Translations under genes and position numbers: made by a program | Shown here: piece after piece, positions 31,554-38,859 of the stretch | Layout of the letters: each line of letters begins with the position of its first letter | How positions within the stretch are numbered: position 1 is the stretch's first letter | The notes under the pieces: generated by a model | Seen by the model: only the letters and a program-made list of their open reading frames with translations | Database searches by the model: none | Told to the model about the DNA's origin: nothing | From: Xenorhabdus stockiae | Lineage (GTDB): Bacteria > Pseudomonadota > Gammaproteobacteria > Enterobacterales > Enterobacteriaceae | Assembly: GCF_002632825.1 (NCBI RefSeq) | Contig: NZ_NJAJ01000010.1 | Span: 1-64,000, forward strand | Direction of reading: 5' to 3' | DNA length: 64,000 bases

Positions 31554-31657
31554 AGATTGTAAATTATATTTCTACATTTTTAGTATTGAATACAAATCAG
31601 TCAATTATAAGATATCCAGAAAGTCAATTCTGTACCCTGATAAATGAGATATACTCG
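31554..31657. promoter_or_regulatory. dmlR/dmlA divergent control region
   Basis: 104 bp between the divergent starts, expected to carry the DmlR operator and both promoters. The dmlA start at 31658 is preceded by AATGAGATATACTCG. No perfect T-N11-A LysR palindrome stands out. Confidence 0.45.
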
Positions 31658-32743
31658 ATGAAAAAAACGTTTAAAATTGCAGCAATTCCGGGTGATGGAA
31701 TTGGTCATGAAGTGCTTCCTGAAGGTATTCGGATTTTGCAGGCGGTGGCTGAAAAATGGGATCTTCATTTATCGTTTGAATATTTTGAATGGGCCAGCTG
31801 CGATTATTATCTCAGGCACGGCAAAATGATGCCGGATGACTGGTTTAATCAATTAATGCAATTTGATGCCATTTATTTTGGCGCGGTAGGCTGGCCTGAA
31901 ACTGTGCCTGATCATATATCACTTTGGGGATCATTACTTAAGTTTCGCCGTGATTTTCAGCAGTATGTTAATTTGCGTCCTGTACGTTTGTTACCGGGAG
32001 TGCCTTGCCCGTTAGCGAATAAGAAACCGGAAGATATCGATTTCTATGTCGTCCGAGAAAATACTGAAGGGGAATATTCTGCTATTGGGGGGCGTTTTAA
32101 TCAAGGAACAGAGCATGAAGTGGTGATTCAGGAGTCGGTTTTTACCCGCCGTGGGGTTGATCGCATTCTGAAATATGCATTTGAATTAGCCCGGAGTCGT
32201 CCCCGTAAATTATTAACTTCTGCAACGAAATCCAATGGGTTATCGATAAGTATGCCTTACTGGGATGAGCGCGTTGAAGAGATGGCAAAACAGTACCCTG
32301 ATATTAAATGGGATAAACAACATATTGATATTCTTTGTGCCCGCTTTGTGTTGAATCCAGAGCGGTTTGATGTTGTTGTCGCTTCCAATTTATTTGGTGA
32401 TATTCTTTCCGATCTTGGGCCGGCATGTACCGGAACTATTGGAATTTCCCCTTCTGCTAATCTAAATCCGGAAAGGAATTTCCCTTCTTTGTTCGAACCT
32501 GTTCACGGCTCTGCACCGGATATTTATGGCAAAAATATTGCTAACCCGATTGCTATGATCTGGGCCGGAGCCATGATGTTACAGTTTTTAGGTGATGGAG
32601 ATAAACGTTATCAGGGTGCTCATGATGATATCTTAGCGGCGATTGAAGCGGTAATCGCGCAAGGCATTGTGACCCCGGATATGAAAGGAAAGGCATCAAC
32701 ACAGCAGGTGGGAGAAGCCATCGTTGGGCATTTGAATGCTTAA
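31658..32743 (+). CDS. dmlA: D-malate dehydrogenase (decarboxylating)
   Basis: A 361-residue protein, the exact E. coli length, started at the ATG before KKTFKIAAIPGDG (31658). The frame is open 24 codons upstream without homology. It oxidises D-malate with NAD+ to pyruvate and CO2 and belongs to the isocitrate/isopropylmalate dehydrogenase family. Visible motifs are GDGIG at the N-terminus, YVVRENTEGEYS, and the metal-site region ASNLFGDILSDLGP. It is followed by its own terminator. Confidence 0.92.
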   Translation: MKKTFKIAAIPGDGIGHEVLPEGIRILQAVAEKWDLHLSFEYFEWASCDYYLRHGKMMPDDWFNQLMQFDAIYFGAVGWPETVPDHISLWGSLLKFRRDFQQYVNLRPVRLLPGVPCPLANKKPEDIDFYVVRENTEGEYSAIGGRFNQGTEHEVVIQESVFTRRGVDRILKYAFELARSRPRKLLTSATKSNGLSISMPYWDERVEEMAKQYPDIKWDKQHIDILCARFVLNPERFDVVVASNLFGDILSDLGPACTGTIGISPSANLNPERNFPSLFEPVHGSAPDIYGKNIANPIAMIWAGAMMLQFLGDGDKRYQGAHDDILAAIEAVIAQGIVTPDMKGKASTQQVGEAIVGHLNA

Positions 32744-32775
32744 AATTATTCTTTTCTAAAAAAACATTATTTTCT

Positions 32776-32813
32776 AAAAACCATATTCTTTATTGAGGAT
32801 ATGGTTTTTTATT
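32776..32813 (+). terminator. Rho-independent terminator of dmlA
   Basis: AAAAACCATAT (32776-32786) pairs with ATATGGTTTTT (32799-32809) around a 12-base loop and continues into a T-rich tail. It separates dmlA from the yeaVWX genes. Confidence 0.88.
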
Positions 32814-33068
32814 ATCTGATTTCAGACTGATTCTGAACTAACATCACAAAACATTAATTACGATATGTGTTTTATCTATTTACTGTTTGGCTAATTGTTT
32901 AAATAGTGTAGCGACACTATATTTTTATTGTTAACAAAAAGAAGCGATAAGTTTTGTTCTTACTTAGTTGCACGTTTTCCTTTTGTCCTGTCCATAACAA
33001 CGATAGCAGGCAATTTTGTGTATCCATAAAAAATAAGGAGATATACAAAATGGTAAAGCGGAGGTTTT
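32814..33068 (+). promoter_or_regulatory. Leader and control region of yeaVWX
   Basis: 255 bp between the dmlA terminator and yeaV. It contains an 18-bp perfect palindrome at 32903-32920 and a short upstream frame with a very strong ribosome site (33050-33160), both listed separately. No clear sigma-70 box pair could be fixed. Confidence 0.55.
32903..32920. promoter_or_regulatory. Perfect palindrome, putative operator of yeaVWX
   Basis: ATAGTGTAGCGACACTAT consists of perfect 7-bp arms around AGCG. It lies 166 bp upstream of yeaV in otherwise AT-rich DNA with no T-run after it, so it resembles a dimeric repressor or activator site rather than a terminator. Confidence 0.5.
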
Positions 33069-33160
33069 ATGCTGAGCAACCCAAAGAAAGATATTCCGTT
33101 AGTTGTCATCAGTCTGGTTTGTATTATTGTGATAGCAATAACACTCGGTGCATTTCCTGA
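33050..33160 (+). CDS. Possible upstream ORF overlapping yeaV start
   Basis: A 36-codon frame starts at ATG 33050, nine bases after AAGGAG, the best ribosome site in the region. It overlaps the first 92 bases of yeaV in another frame. The peptide begins [18 protein letters not shown] and has no known relatives that I recall. It could be a translational coupling or leader peptide, or chance. The yeaV start itself has GGAGG at 33060-33064. Confidence 0.35.
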   Translation: MVKRRFYAEQPKERYSVSCHQSGLYYCDSNNTRCIS

Positions 33161-34682
33161 AAAAACAAGTGTTATTGCTAATGCAATTTTTAATGGTCTG
33201 ACTCGTTTGCTTGGGTCAACCATTCAGATTTTAGTGCTTGTCGCTTTGATGTTTGTTCTTTATCTGGCACTGAGTAAATACGGCAATATTCGTCTTGGCG
33301 AAGGGAAGCCAAAATATGCTACAGCACCGTGGTTATGCATGTTTATTTGTGCGGGGCTTGGTTCATCGACGTTATATTGGGGGGTGATGGAGTGGGCCTA
33401 TTACTATAAAACGCCTGGTCTGAATATTGCTCCTCATACGCCTAAGGCTCTGGAATACAGTATCAGTTACTCTTTTTTCCATTGGGGAGTCAGTGCCTGG
33501 GCTACTTATGCTTTGGCTTCATTGGTGATGGCTTACCATTTTCATGTCAGAAAAAATAAAGGTCTGAGCCTGTCAGGGATCATTTCTGCCATTATCAAAA
33601 TCAATCCTCAGGGTTTTTGGGGGCGTTTGGTTGATATGACATTCTTAATTGCGACGGTAGGCGCATTAACGATTTCGTTAGTAGTGACTGCATCGACATT
33701 AAGTGGTGGGCTTTCAGTGTTAACCGGCATACCGAACAATTTTATGGTTCAGGCCGGAATCACATTATTAGCCGCATTAATTTTCAGCTTAAGTTCTTAT
33801 ATTGGCATTGATAATGGTATGCGGCGATTAAGCCAGATGGTGGGTTGGGGTGCATTGGGGTTTGCGTTTCTGGTTCTGATGGCAGGGCCGACAGAATTTA
33901 TCATTAATAATATTATTCATACCATTGGTCTGACGACGCAGAATTTCCTACAAATGAGCTTGTTTACCGACCCTATGGGGGATGGCCAATTTACCCGTAG
34001 CTGGACTGTTTTCTATTGGCTGTGGTGGATTTCATATACTCCCGGTGTTGCTATGTTTGTGACGAGGGTCTCTCACGGGCGAAAAATTAAGGAAGTGATT
34101 TGGGCATTGTTATTAGGCAGTACGTTTGGCTGTTGGTTTTTCTTTGGGGTTCTGGAAAGTTATGCGATGCACCAATTTATTACCGGAGCCATTAATGTCC
34201 CTGAAATATTAAATACGTTAGGTGGTGAAACCGCGGTTCATCAACTATTGAATGCGTTGCCATTCGGCCAGTTTTTCCTTATTGCCTATCTTTGCATTAT
34301 GATTATTTTTCTGGCCTCACATATGGATGCGGTGGCCTATACGATGGCAGCAACCAGTACCCGTAATTTAAGTGAAGGTCAGGACCCCAGCCGGAATTTA
34401 CGTCTTTTCTGGTGTGTGGTGATTACACTCATTCCCCTTTCGATTTTGTTTACACAAGCTTCTCTGGAAACAATGAAAACAACGGTAGTGCTGACAGCAC
34501 TCCCCTTTCTGGTGATCCTATTATTTAAGGTCTATGGTTTTATTCGCTGGATAAAACAAGATTACGCACATATTCCTGCCCATCTTATTGATACTTCTGA
34601 ACAGCAGGAGAATGTTGTTATTCCGGTGCCGATAAAAGTAAAAAATACTAACAATACCTTCATCCACGACAGCAATAACTAA
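33069..34682 (+). CDS. yeaV: BCCT-family transporter YeaV
   Basis: A 537-residue betaine/carnitine/choline transporter with about 12 membrane helices. The family Trp-rich segment [24 protein letters not shown] is near residues 313-336, and the Gly-rich segment [18 protein letters not shown] near 93-110. It is likely to import carnitine or a related betaine for the YeaWX monooxygenase encoded next. The C-terminal cytoplasmic tail (about 500-537) is poorly conserved. First gene of yeaVWX. Confidence 0.9.
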   Translation: MLSNPKKDIPLVVISLVCIIVIAITLGAFPEKTSVIANAIFNGLTRLLGSTIQILVLVALMFVLYLALSKYGNIRLGEGKPKYATAPWLCMFICAGLGSSTLYWGVMEWAYYYKTPGLNIAPHTPKALEYSISYSFFHWGVSAWATYALASLVMAYHFHVRKNKGLSLSGIISAIIKINPQGFWGRLVDMTFLIATVGALTISLVVTASTLSGGLSVLTGIPNNFMVQAGITLLAALIFSLSSYIGIDNGMRRLSQMVGWGALGFAFLVLMAGPTEFIINNIIHTIGLTTQNFLQMSLFTDPMGDGQFTRSWTVFYWLWWISYTPGVAMFVTRVSHGRKIKEVIWALLLGSTFGCWFFFGVLESYAMHQFITGAINVPEILNTLGGETAVHQLLNALPFGQFFLIAYLCIMIIFLASHMDAVAYTMAATSTRNLSEGQDPSRNLRLFWCVVITLIPLSILFTQASLETMKTTVVLTALPFLVILLFKVYGFIRWIKQDYAHIPAHLIDTSEQQENVVIPVPIKVKNTNNTFIHDSNN

Positions 34683-34724
34683 CAAAACAGTCAATGAACG
34701 TCATAAGAAGATTAAGGAATTGAT

Positions 34725-35846
34725 ATGAGCATCCAACATCCTGATTTCACATTGCCAAGAGATTTTTGTGCAAACCCGACAGAAGCTTATACCATGCCAG
34801 CCCGTTTCTATACTTCTCAGAGTGTATTTGATTATGAGAAAGAAGCGATTTTCGCTAAGAGTTGGATCTGTGTTGCACACATCAGCGAGTTGGCTAACCC
34901 GAATGATTACATTACGCGCGAAATTATTGGTGAAAACATTGTCATCGTGCGTGGGCGTGACAAAGTATTACGGGCATTTTTTAACGTTTGTCCTCATCGT
35001 GGACACCAGTTATTAAAAGGGGAAGGTAAGGCAAAAAATGTGATCACCTGCCCTTATCACGCGTGGGCCTTTAAACTTGATGGCACCTTAGCACACGCGC
35101 GTAATTGCGAAAATGTGGCCAATTTTGATAAAGAATTAGCGACTCTGACTCCTGTTAAACTGGAGGAATACGCTGGTTTTGTCTTTATTAATATGGATGT
35201 AAATGCCGGTACAGTTGAACAACAGTTGCCGGGATTAGGAGCCAAAGTATCGGAAGCCTGCCCTGAAGTTTACGATTTAAAACTGGCTGCCCGTTTCACG
35301 ACATCAACTCCTGCTAACTGGAAAAGTATTGTTGATAACTATCTGGAATGTTATCACTGTGCTCCGGCCCATCCGGGTTTTTCTACTTCTGTTCAGGTTG
35401 ATCGCTACTGGCATACTATGCGTGATAACTGGTCATTGCAATTTGGTTATGCTGTTCCCTCAGAGCAATCTTTCAAATTTGAAGGTGAATCTTCATTCCA
35501 TGGTTTTTGGTTATGGCCTTGTACTATGTACAACGTTACGCCCATTAAAGGCATGATGACGGTTATTTATGAATTTCCGGTTGATGCGGAAACAACGCTA
35601 CAACACTACGATATTTACTTTACCAATGAGGACCTGACGCAGGAGCAAAACGATTTGATCGAATGGTATCGCGATGTTTTTCGCCCGGAAGATCTTCGTT
35701 TGGTTGAAAGCGTACAAAAAGGGCTGAAATCCCGTGGCTATCGTGGTCAGGGGCGCATCATGGCAGATAGCACAGGAAGTGGGATGAGTGAGCATGGTAT
35801 CGCTTATTTCCATAATCTTATTGCGCAAATCTACCATGAAGAATGA
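34725..35846 (+). CDS. yeaW: Carnitine monooxygenase oxygenase subunit (YeaW/CntA)
   Basis: A 373-residue Rieske non-heme iron oxygenase (E. coli YeaW 374). The Rieske [2Fe-2S] ligands are Cys89-His91 and Cys109-His112 (CPHRGH and CPYHAW). The mononuclear iron site is NYLECYHCAPAH with His211 and His216. A Glu (208) stands where most Rieske oxygenases have the bridging Asp, a known feature of CntA enzymes. It splits L-carnitine to trimethylamine and malic semialdehyde; YeaW also accepts gamma-butyrobetaine, choline or betaine. Needs YeaX for electrons. 10 bp before yeaX. Confidence 0.93.
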   Translation: MSIQHPDFTLPRDFCANPTEAYTMPARFYTSQSVFDYEKEAIFAKSWICVAHISELANPNDYITREIIGENIVIVRGRDKVLRAFFNVCPHRGHQLLKGEGKAKNVITCPYHAWAFKLDGTLAHARNCENVANFDKELATLTPVKLEEYAGFVFINMDVNAGTVEQQLPGLGAKVSEACPEVYDLKLAARFTTSTPANWKSIVDNYLECYHCAPAHPGFSTSVQVDRYWHTMRDNWSLQFGYAVPSEQSFKFEGESSFHGFWLWPCTMYNVTPIKGMMTVIYEFPVDAETTLQHYDIYFTNEDLTQEQNDLIEWYRDVFRPEDLRLVESVQKGLKSRGYRGQGRIMADSTGSGMSEHGIAYFHNLIAQIYHEE

Positions 35847-35856
35847 GGTGTAGTTT

Positions 35857-36822
35857 ATGGCTAGTTATCAAATGGTTGGTGTCATTGTCAGTGATATTGA
35901 AACAATAACGCCAACCATTAAGCGTTTCACGTTAATACCTGATCAAAATACGCATTTACCCTCGTTTACTGCTGGCAGTCATATTTTTGTTCAAATGCAG
36001 GATGGTAGCAGTAATTATAGTAATGCCTATTCGTTGCTCAATTCTCCTTTTGATGAACAACGTTATCAAATTGCAATTAAGCGGGAAGCGCGTTCACGCG
36101 GTGGTTCGGCATTTATGCATGAAAAAGTCACTATTGGGGATAAACTCTTTGTTTCTGAGCCTAATAATTTATTCTCAATCGTGCCTGAAGCCAAAAAACA
36201 TATCTTAATTGCGGGTGGAATCGGGATCACGCCATTTATGTCTCACCTGCATCAGCTGGAACAGCAAAATGCAGATTATGAACTTCATTATTGTTACCGG
36301 AATGCCAATGAAAACGCATTCTGGCAGGAATTAATGACATCAGAATTTAAAGATAAAGTTGTTTGCCATGTTTCATCTGAAGGTTCCCGTATTGAGCTGG
36401 AGACTTTCATCGCTCAATTGCCTGAAGGAAGCCACATTTATACATGCGGTTCAAATTCATTGAGTGAAGGTGTAAAACAAGCGGCACAAAAAGCCGGATT
36501 TCCCCAATATCAGTTACATTTTGAGCAGTTTGCGGTTGAAGATAAAACCGGGGATGCTTTTACCCTTGTGCTTGCCAGATCAGGAATTGAACTGGAGGTC
36601 GATAGTGAATCGACAATTCTGCAAGTTATTGAAAGAAATAACGCCGCAGTGGTTGAAAGTTTATGCCGAGAAGGGATCTGCGGAACTTGTGAAACGGCGA
36701 TTTTAGAAGGTGAGGCTGATCATCGTGATCACTATTTTAGTGATGAAGAAAGAGAGAGCCAGACATCTTTGCTGATTTGCTGTTCCAGAGCGAAAGGTAA
36801 ACGGCTAGTGATTGATTTATAA
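35857..36822 (+). CDS. yeaX: Carnitine monooxygenase reductase subunit (YeaX/CntB)
   Basis: A 321-residue phthalate-dioxygenase-reductase type protein. The order is a flavin domain (1-105), an NAD(P)H domain starting HILIAGGIGITPFMS (about 115-129) and a C-terminal plant-type [2Fe-2S] ferredoxin with Cys270, Cys275, Cys278 and Cys308. It passes electrons from NAD(P)H to the Rieske centre of YeaW. Last gene of the operon. No strong terminator is seen after it. Confidence 0.93.
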   Translation: MASYQMVGVIVSDIETITPTIKRFTLIPDQNTHLPSFTAGSHIFVQMQDGSSNYSNAYSLLNSPFDEQRYQIAIKREARSRGGSAFMHEKVTIGDKLFVSEPNNLFSIVPEAKKHILIAGGIGITPFMSHLHQLEQQNADYELHYCYRNANENAFWQELMTSEFKDKVVCHVSSEGSRIELETFIAQLPEGSHIYTCGSNSLSEGVKQAAQKAGFPQYQLHFEQFAVEDKTGDAFTLVLARSGIELEVDSESTILQVIERNNAAVVESLCREGICGTCETAILEGEADHRDHYFSDEERESQTSLLICCSRAKGKRLVIDL

Positions 36823-37058
36823 TGAAAGTCTTTCCTAGGGCTACGCGGAATATTCAGTAGCTCTATACTCCACATTGTTGCTGACCGCGCTGGCTTATTT
36901 TTATCACCATCATTGCTGTACAAATTCTATCCCTCCCCCGGCCTCGATTAATGTTAGTCCCCCCTCATAAATACAAATGGTTGTTTTATTGAATAAAAAA
37001 TAACATGTTGCGATGGTGGGAAAATGTCCTCGTCAGAAAATACCTTATAGGGGGGAAT

Positions 37059-38507
37059 ATGAATAATCATTACGATGTTTTGATTATGGGGGCTGGTGTT
37101 TCTGGTATCGGTATGGCATGCCATCTAGCCAGAGAATGCCCTGATAAGAAAGTGTGGATATTAGAGCGTCGTCGTGCAATTGGTGGAACATGGGATTTAT
37201 TCCGTTATCCGGGTATTCGTACTGATTCGGATATGATGAGTTATGGCTATAAATTTAGTCCCTGGACAGAAACCAGTATTTTTGCTGATGGGCCTTCAAT
37301 CAAACGTTATCTCCGTTCAGCGATGGAGGAGTATAAAATTGATAAAAAAATTCAGTTTGGGATAAAAATAATCCTCATTAATTGGTCAAATAAAAGCCGT
37401 CAATGGGAGATTACAGCAATTGATGAGGCCAGCGGTGAAACCCGGCAGTTTACCTGCAATTTTCTGATCGGTGCGACAGGTTACTTTAACCATGATGAGC
37501 CTCATTCCCCCAAACTTCCCGGACTTGAAGATTTCAAGGGCCCGGTGGTTCATCCGCAACATTGGCCTGAGACTTTAGATTACAAACGGAAACGGGTTGT
37601 TGTGATTGGAAGTGGTGCGACAGCGGTAACTTTATTGCCGGCAATGGCTAATGATACAGAACATATTACTATGCTACAGCGTTCTCCCAGTTATATTTTT
37701 TCAATACCGGGCAGGGATAAATTCGCTGAATTTTTTAAAGGCATTATTCCTCAGCGTTGGATTTATGCCCTGAGCAGAGAGCGTAATATATTATTTTTCA
37801 GTTACCTGTATAAGATAAGCCGATATTTTCCCAATATGTTGAGAGCATTTTTGCTGGGACTAGCCCAAAGGAAAGTTGGCCCTGACTTTGACATGAAAAA
37901 TCTTACGCCTGAGTACATGCCGTGGGATGAACGATTGTGTTTTGTGCCCGACAGTAATTTTTTTAAGATAATAAGAGAAGGAAAAGCATCGATTGTTACT
38001 GATCATATTAAGAATATTACTGAGAATGGCATTTTGTTGCAGTCTGGTAAGGAGTTACCGGCAGATATCATCGTAACAGCGACAGGTTTACAATTACAGC
38101 TTATGGGGGGGATTGGGCTTTCCATTGATGGGCAACCGATAGATCCTAGTAACATTATGTTTTATAAGGGAACATTGATTCGGGATATTCCTAATTTTGC
38201 TTACCTGTTTGGGTACATTAATAATGCCTGGACATTAAAAATTGATCTTTCAGCGGATTATATATGTCGTCTGTTCCATGAAATGGATCGTCGTCAGGCT
38301 ATGGTTGTGACTCCACATGCGCAGCCGGATGAGATTGTGGTGGATGAGAATATTTTCGGGGCGCTGAAATCCAGTTATGTAAAACGAAGCGGTGATGCTC
38401 TTCCCCGTCAGGGACGCAGCGAAAACTGGCGTGTGTCACATGATTATCAAAAAGATAAACAGGTTTTACGTCAACCAGTAGATGATCCGGCTTTGGAGTG
38501 GACATAA
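37059..38507 (+). CDS. FAD-containing monooxygenase, EthA type
   Basis: A 482-residue Baeyer-Villiger-type flavin monooxygenase, started at the ATG after GGGGGAAT (37059). It has an N-terminal FAD Rossmann motif GAGVSGIG (11-18), the family fingerprint in the variant form GPVVHPQHWPE that I recall from M. tuberculosis EthA, and a second NADPH motif VVVIGSGATAV. It oxidises ketones or sulphur compounds in that family. It stands alone after yeaX, with a 236-bp gap, so a link to carnitine use is not shown. Confidence 0.87.
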   Translation: MNNHYDVLIMGAGVSGIGMACHLARECPDKKVWILERRRAIGGTWDLFRYPGIRTDSDMMSYGYKFSPWTETSIFADGPSIKRYLRSAMEEYKIDKKIQFGIKIILINWSNKSRQWEITAIDEASGETRQFTCNFLIGATGYFNHDEPHSPKLPGLEDFKGPVVHPQHWPETLDYKRKRVVVIGSGATAVTLLPAMANDTEHITMLQRSPSYIFSIPGRDKFAEFFKGIIPQRWIYALSRERNILFFSYLYKISRYFPNMLRAFLLGLAQRKVGPDFDMKNLTPEYMPWDERLCFVPDSNFFKIIREGKASIVTDHIKNITENGILLQSGKELPADIIVTATGLQLQLMGGIGLSIDGQPIDPSNIMFYKGTLIRDIPNFAYLFGYINNAWTLKIDLSADYICRLFHEMDRRQAMVVTPHAQPDEIVVDENIFGALKSSYVKRSGDALPRQGRSENWRVSHDYQKDKQVLRQPVDDPALEWT

Positions 38508-38513
38508 TTATCA

Positions 38514-38538
38514 ACAGTCCGTTATCGTAACGGACTGT
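38514..38538. terminator. Perfect stem-loop between EthA-type gene and small ORF
   Basis: ACAGTCCGTTA (38514-38524) pairs perfectly with TAACGGACTGT (38528-38538) around TCG. It starts seven bases after the monooxygenase stop and ends on the stop codon of the small minus-strand frame, so it could close both transcripts. There is no T-run on either strand. Confidence 0.55.
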
Positions 38539-38618
38539 CATCTGCGGGTAATCAGGTTAAGCAGTGAGGTTAGCCCTATCAGGATATAAAGGCGTTGTTT
38601 AAACCATATAGCCATCAT
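38538..38618 (-). CDS. Small hydrophobic peptide, 26 residues
   Basis: On the minus strand a GGAGGT ribosome site (complement of 38624-38629) lies five bases before ATG-ATG at 38618. The frame is MMAIWFKQR, then YILIGLTSLLNLI, ending TRR. This is a single potential membrane helix flanked by basic residues. The optimal ribosome site and the membrane-peptide pattern argue against chance. It resembles in form small membrane proteins or type I toxin peptides, but I recognise no family. Confidence 0.55.
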   Translation of the reverse strand: MMAIWFKQRLYILIGLTSLLNLITRR

Positions 38619-38641
38619 TATCTACCTCCGTTTAAAATGCC

Positions 38642-38851
38642 TATACACTTCGTCTTTCAAGTTACCTCTTTGTTGGCTGCACTCGCTCACTCCAGTCACC
38701 GTTTTTATAAACATACGGTTATCTATGCTCCTGAGGATTGATGAAAGGCTCCTGCCTTTCACCGAAGGCAGCCTTTGGCTGGGTAAATTCGTTCCCGACG
38801 AATTTGTTACTCCCTTGCCGCCGCGACGTATCTTGAAATTCATTGTGTATA
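38642..38851. repeat. ERIC-like palindromic element, 210 bp
   Basis: The ends TATACAC and GTGTATA are inverted. Near one end CTCGCTCACTCCAGTCAC and GCTCCTGAGGATT match the core of ERIC (CGCTCACCCCAGTCAC and GCTCCTGGGGATTC). The other end reads TTGCCGCCGCGACG, then CTTGAAATTCATTG, as in ERIC termini. The element is longer than the standard 127 bp: it has a 20-base variant between the two core motifs, and a hairpin-forming insert (CTGCCTTTCACCGAAGGCAG) plus GTTCCCGACGAA. It lies between the 1651-residue ATPase gene and the small peptide gene. Confidence 0.75.
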
Positions 38852-38859
38852 AATTCTTT

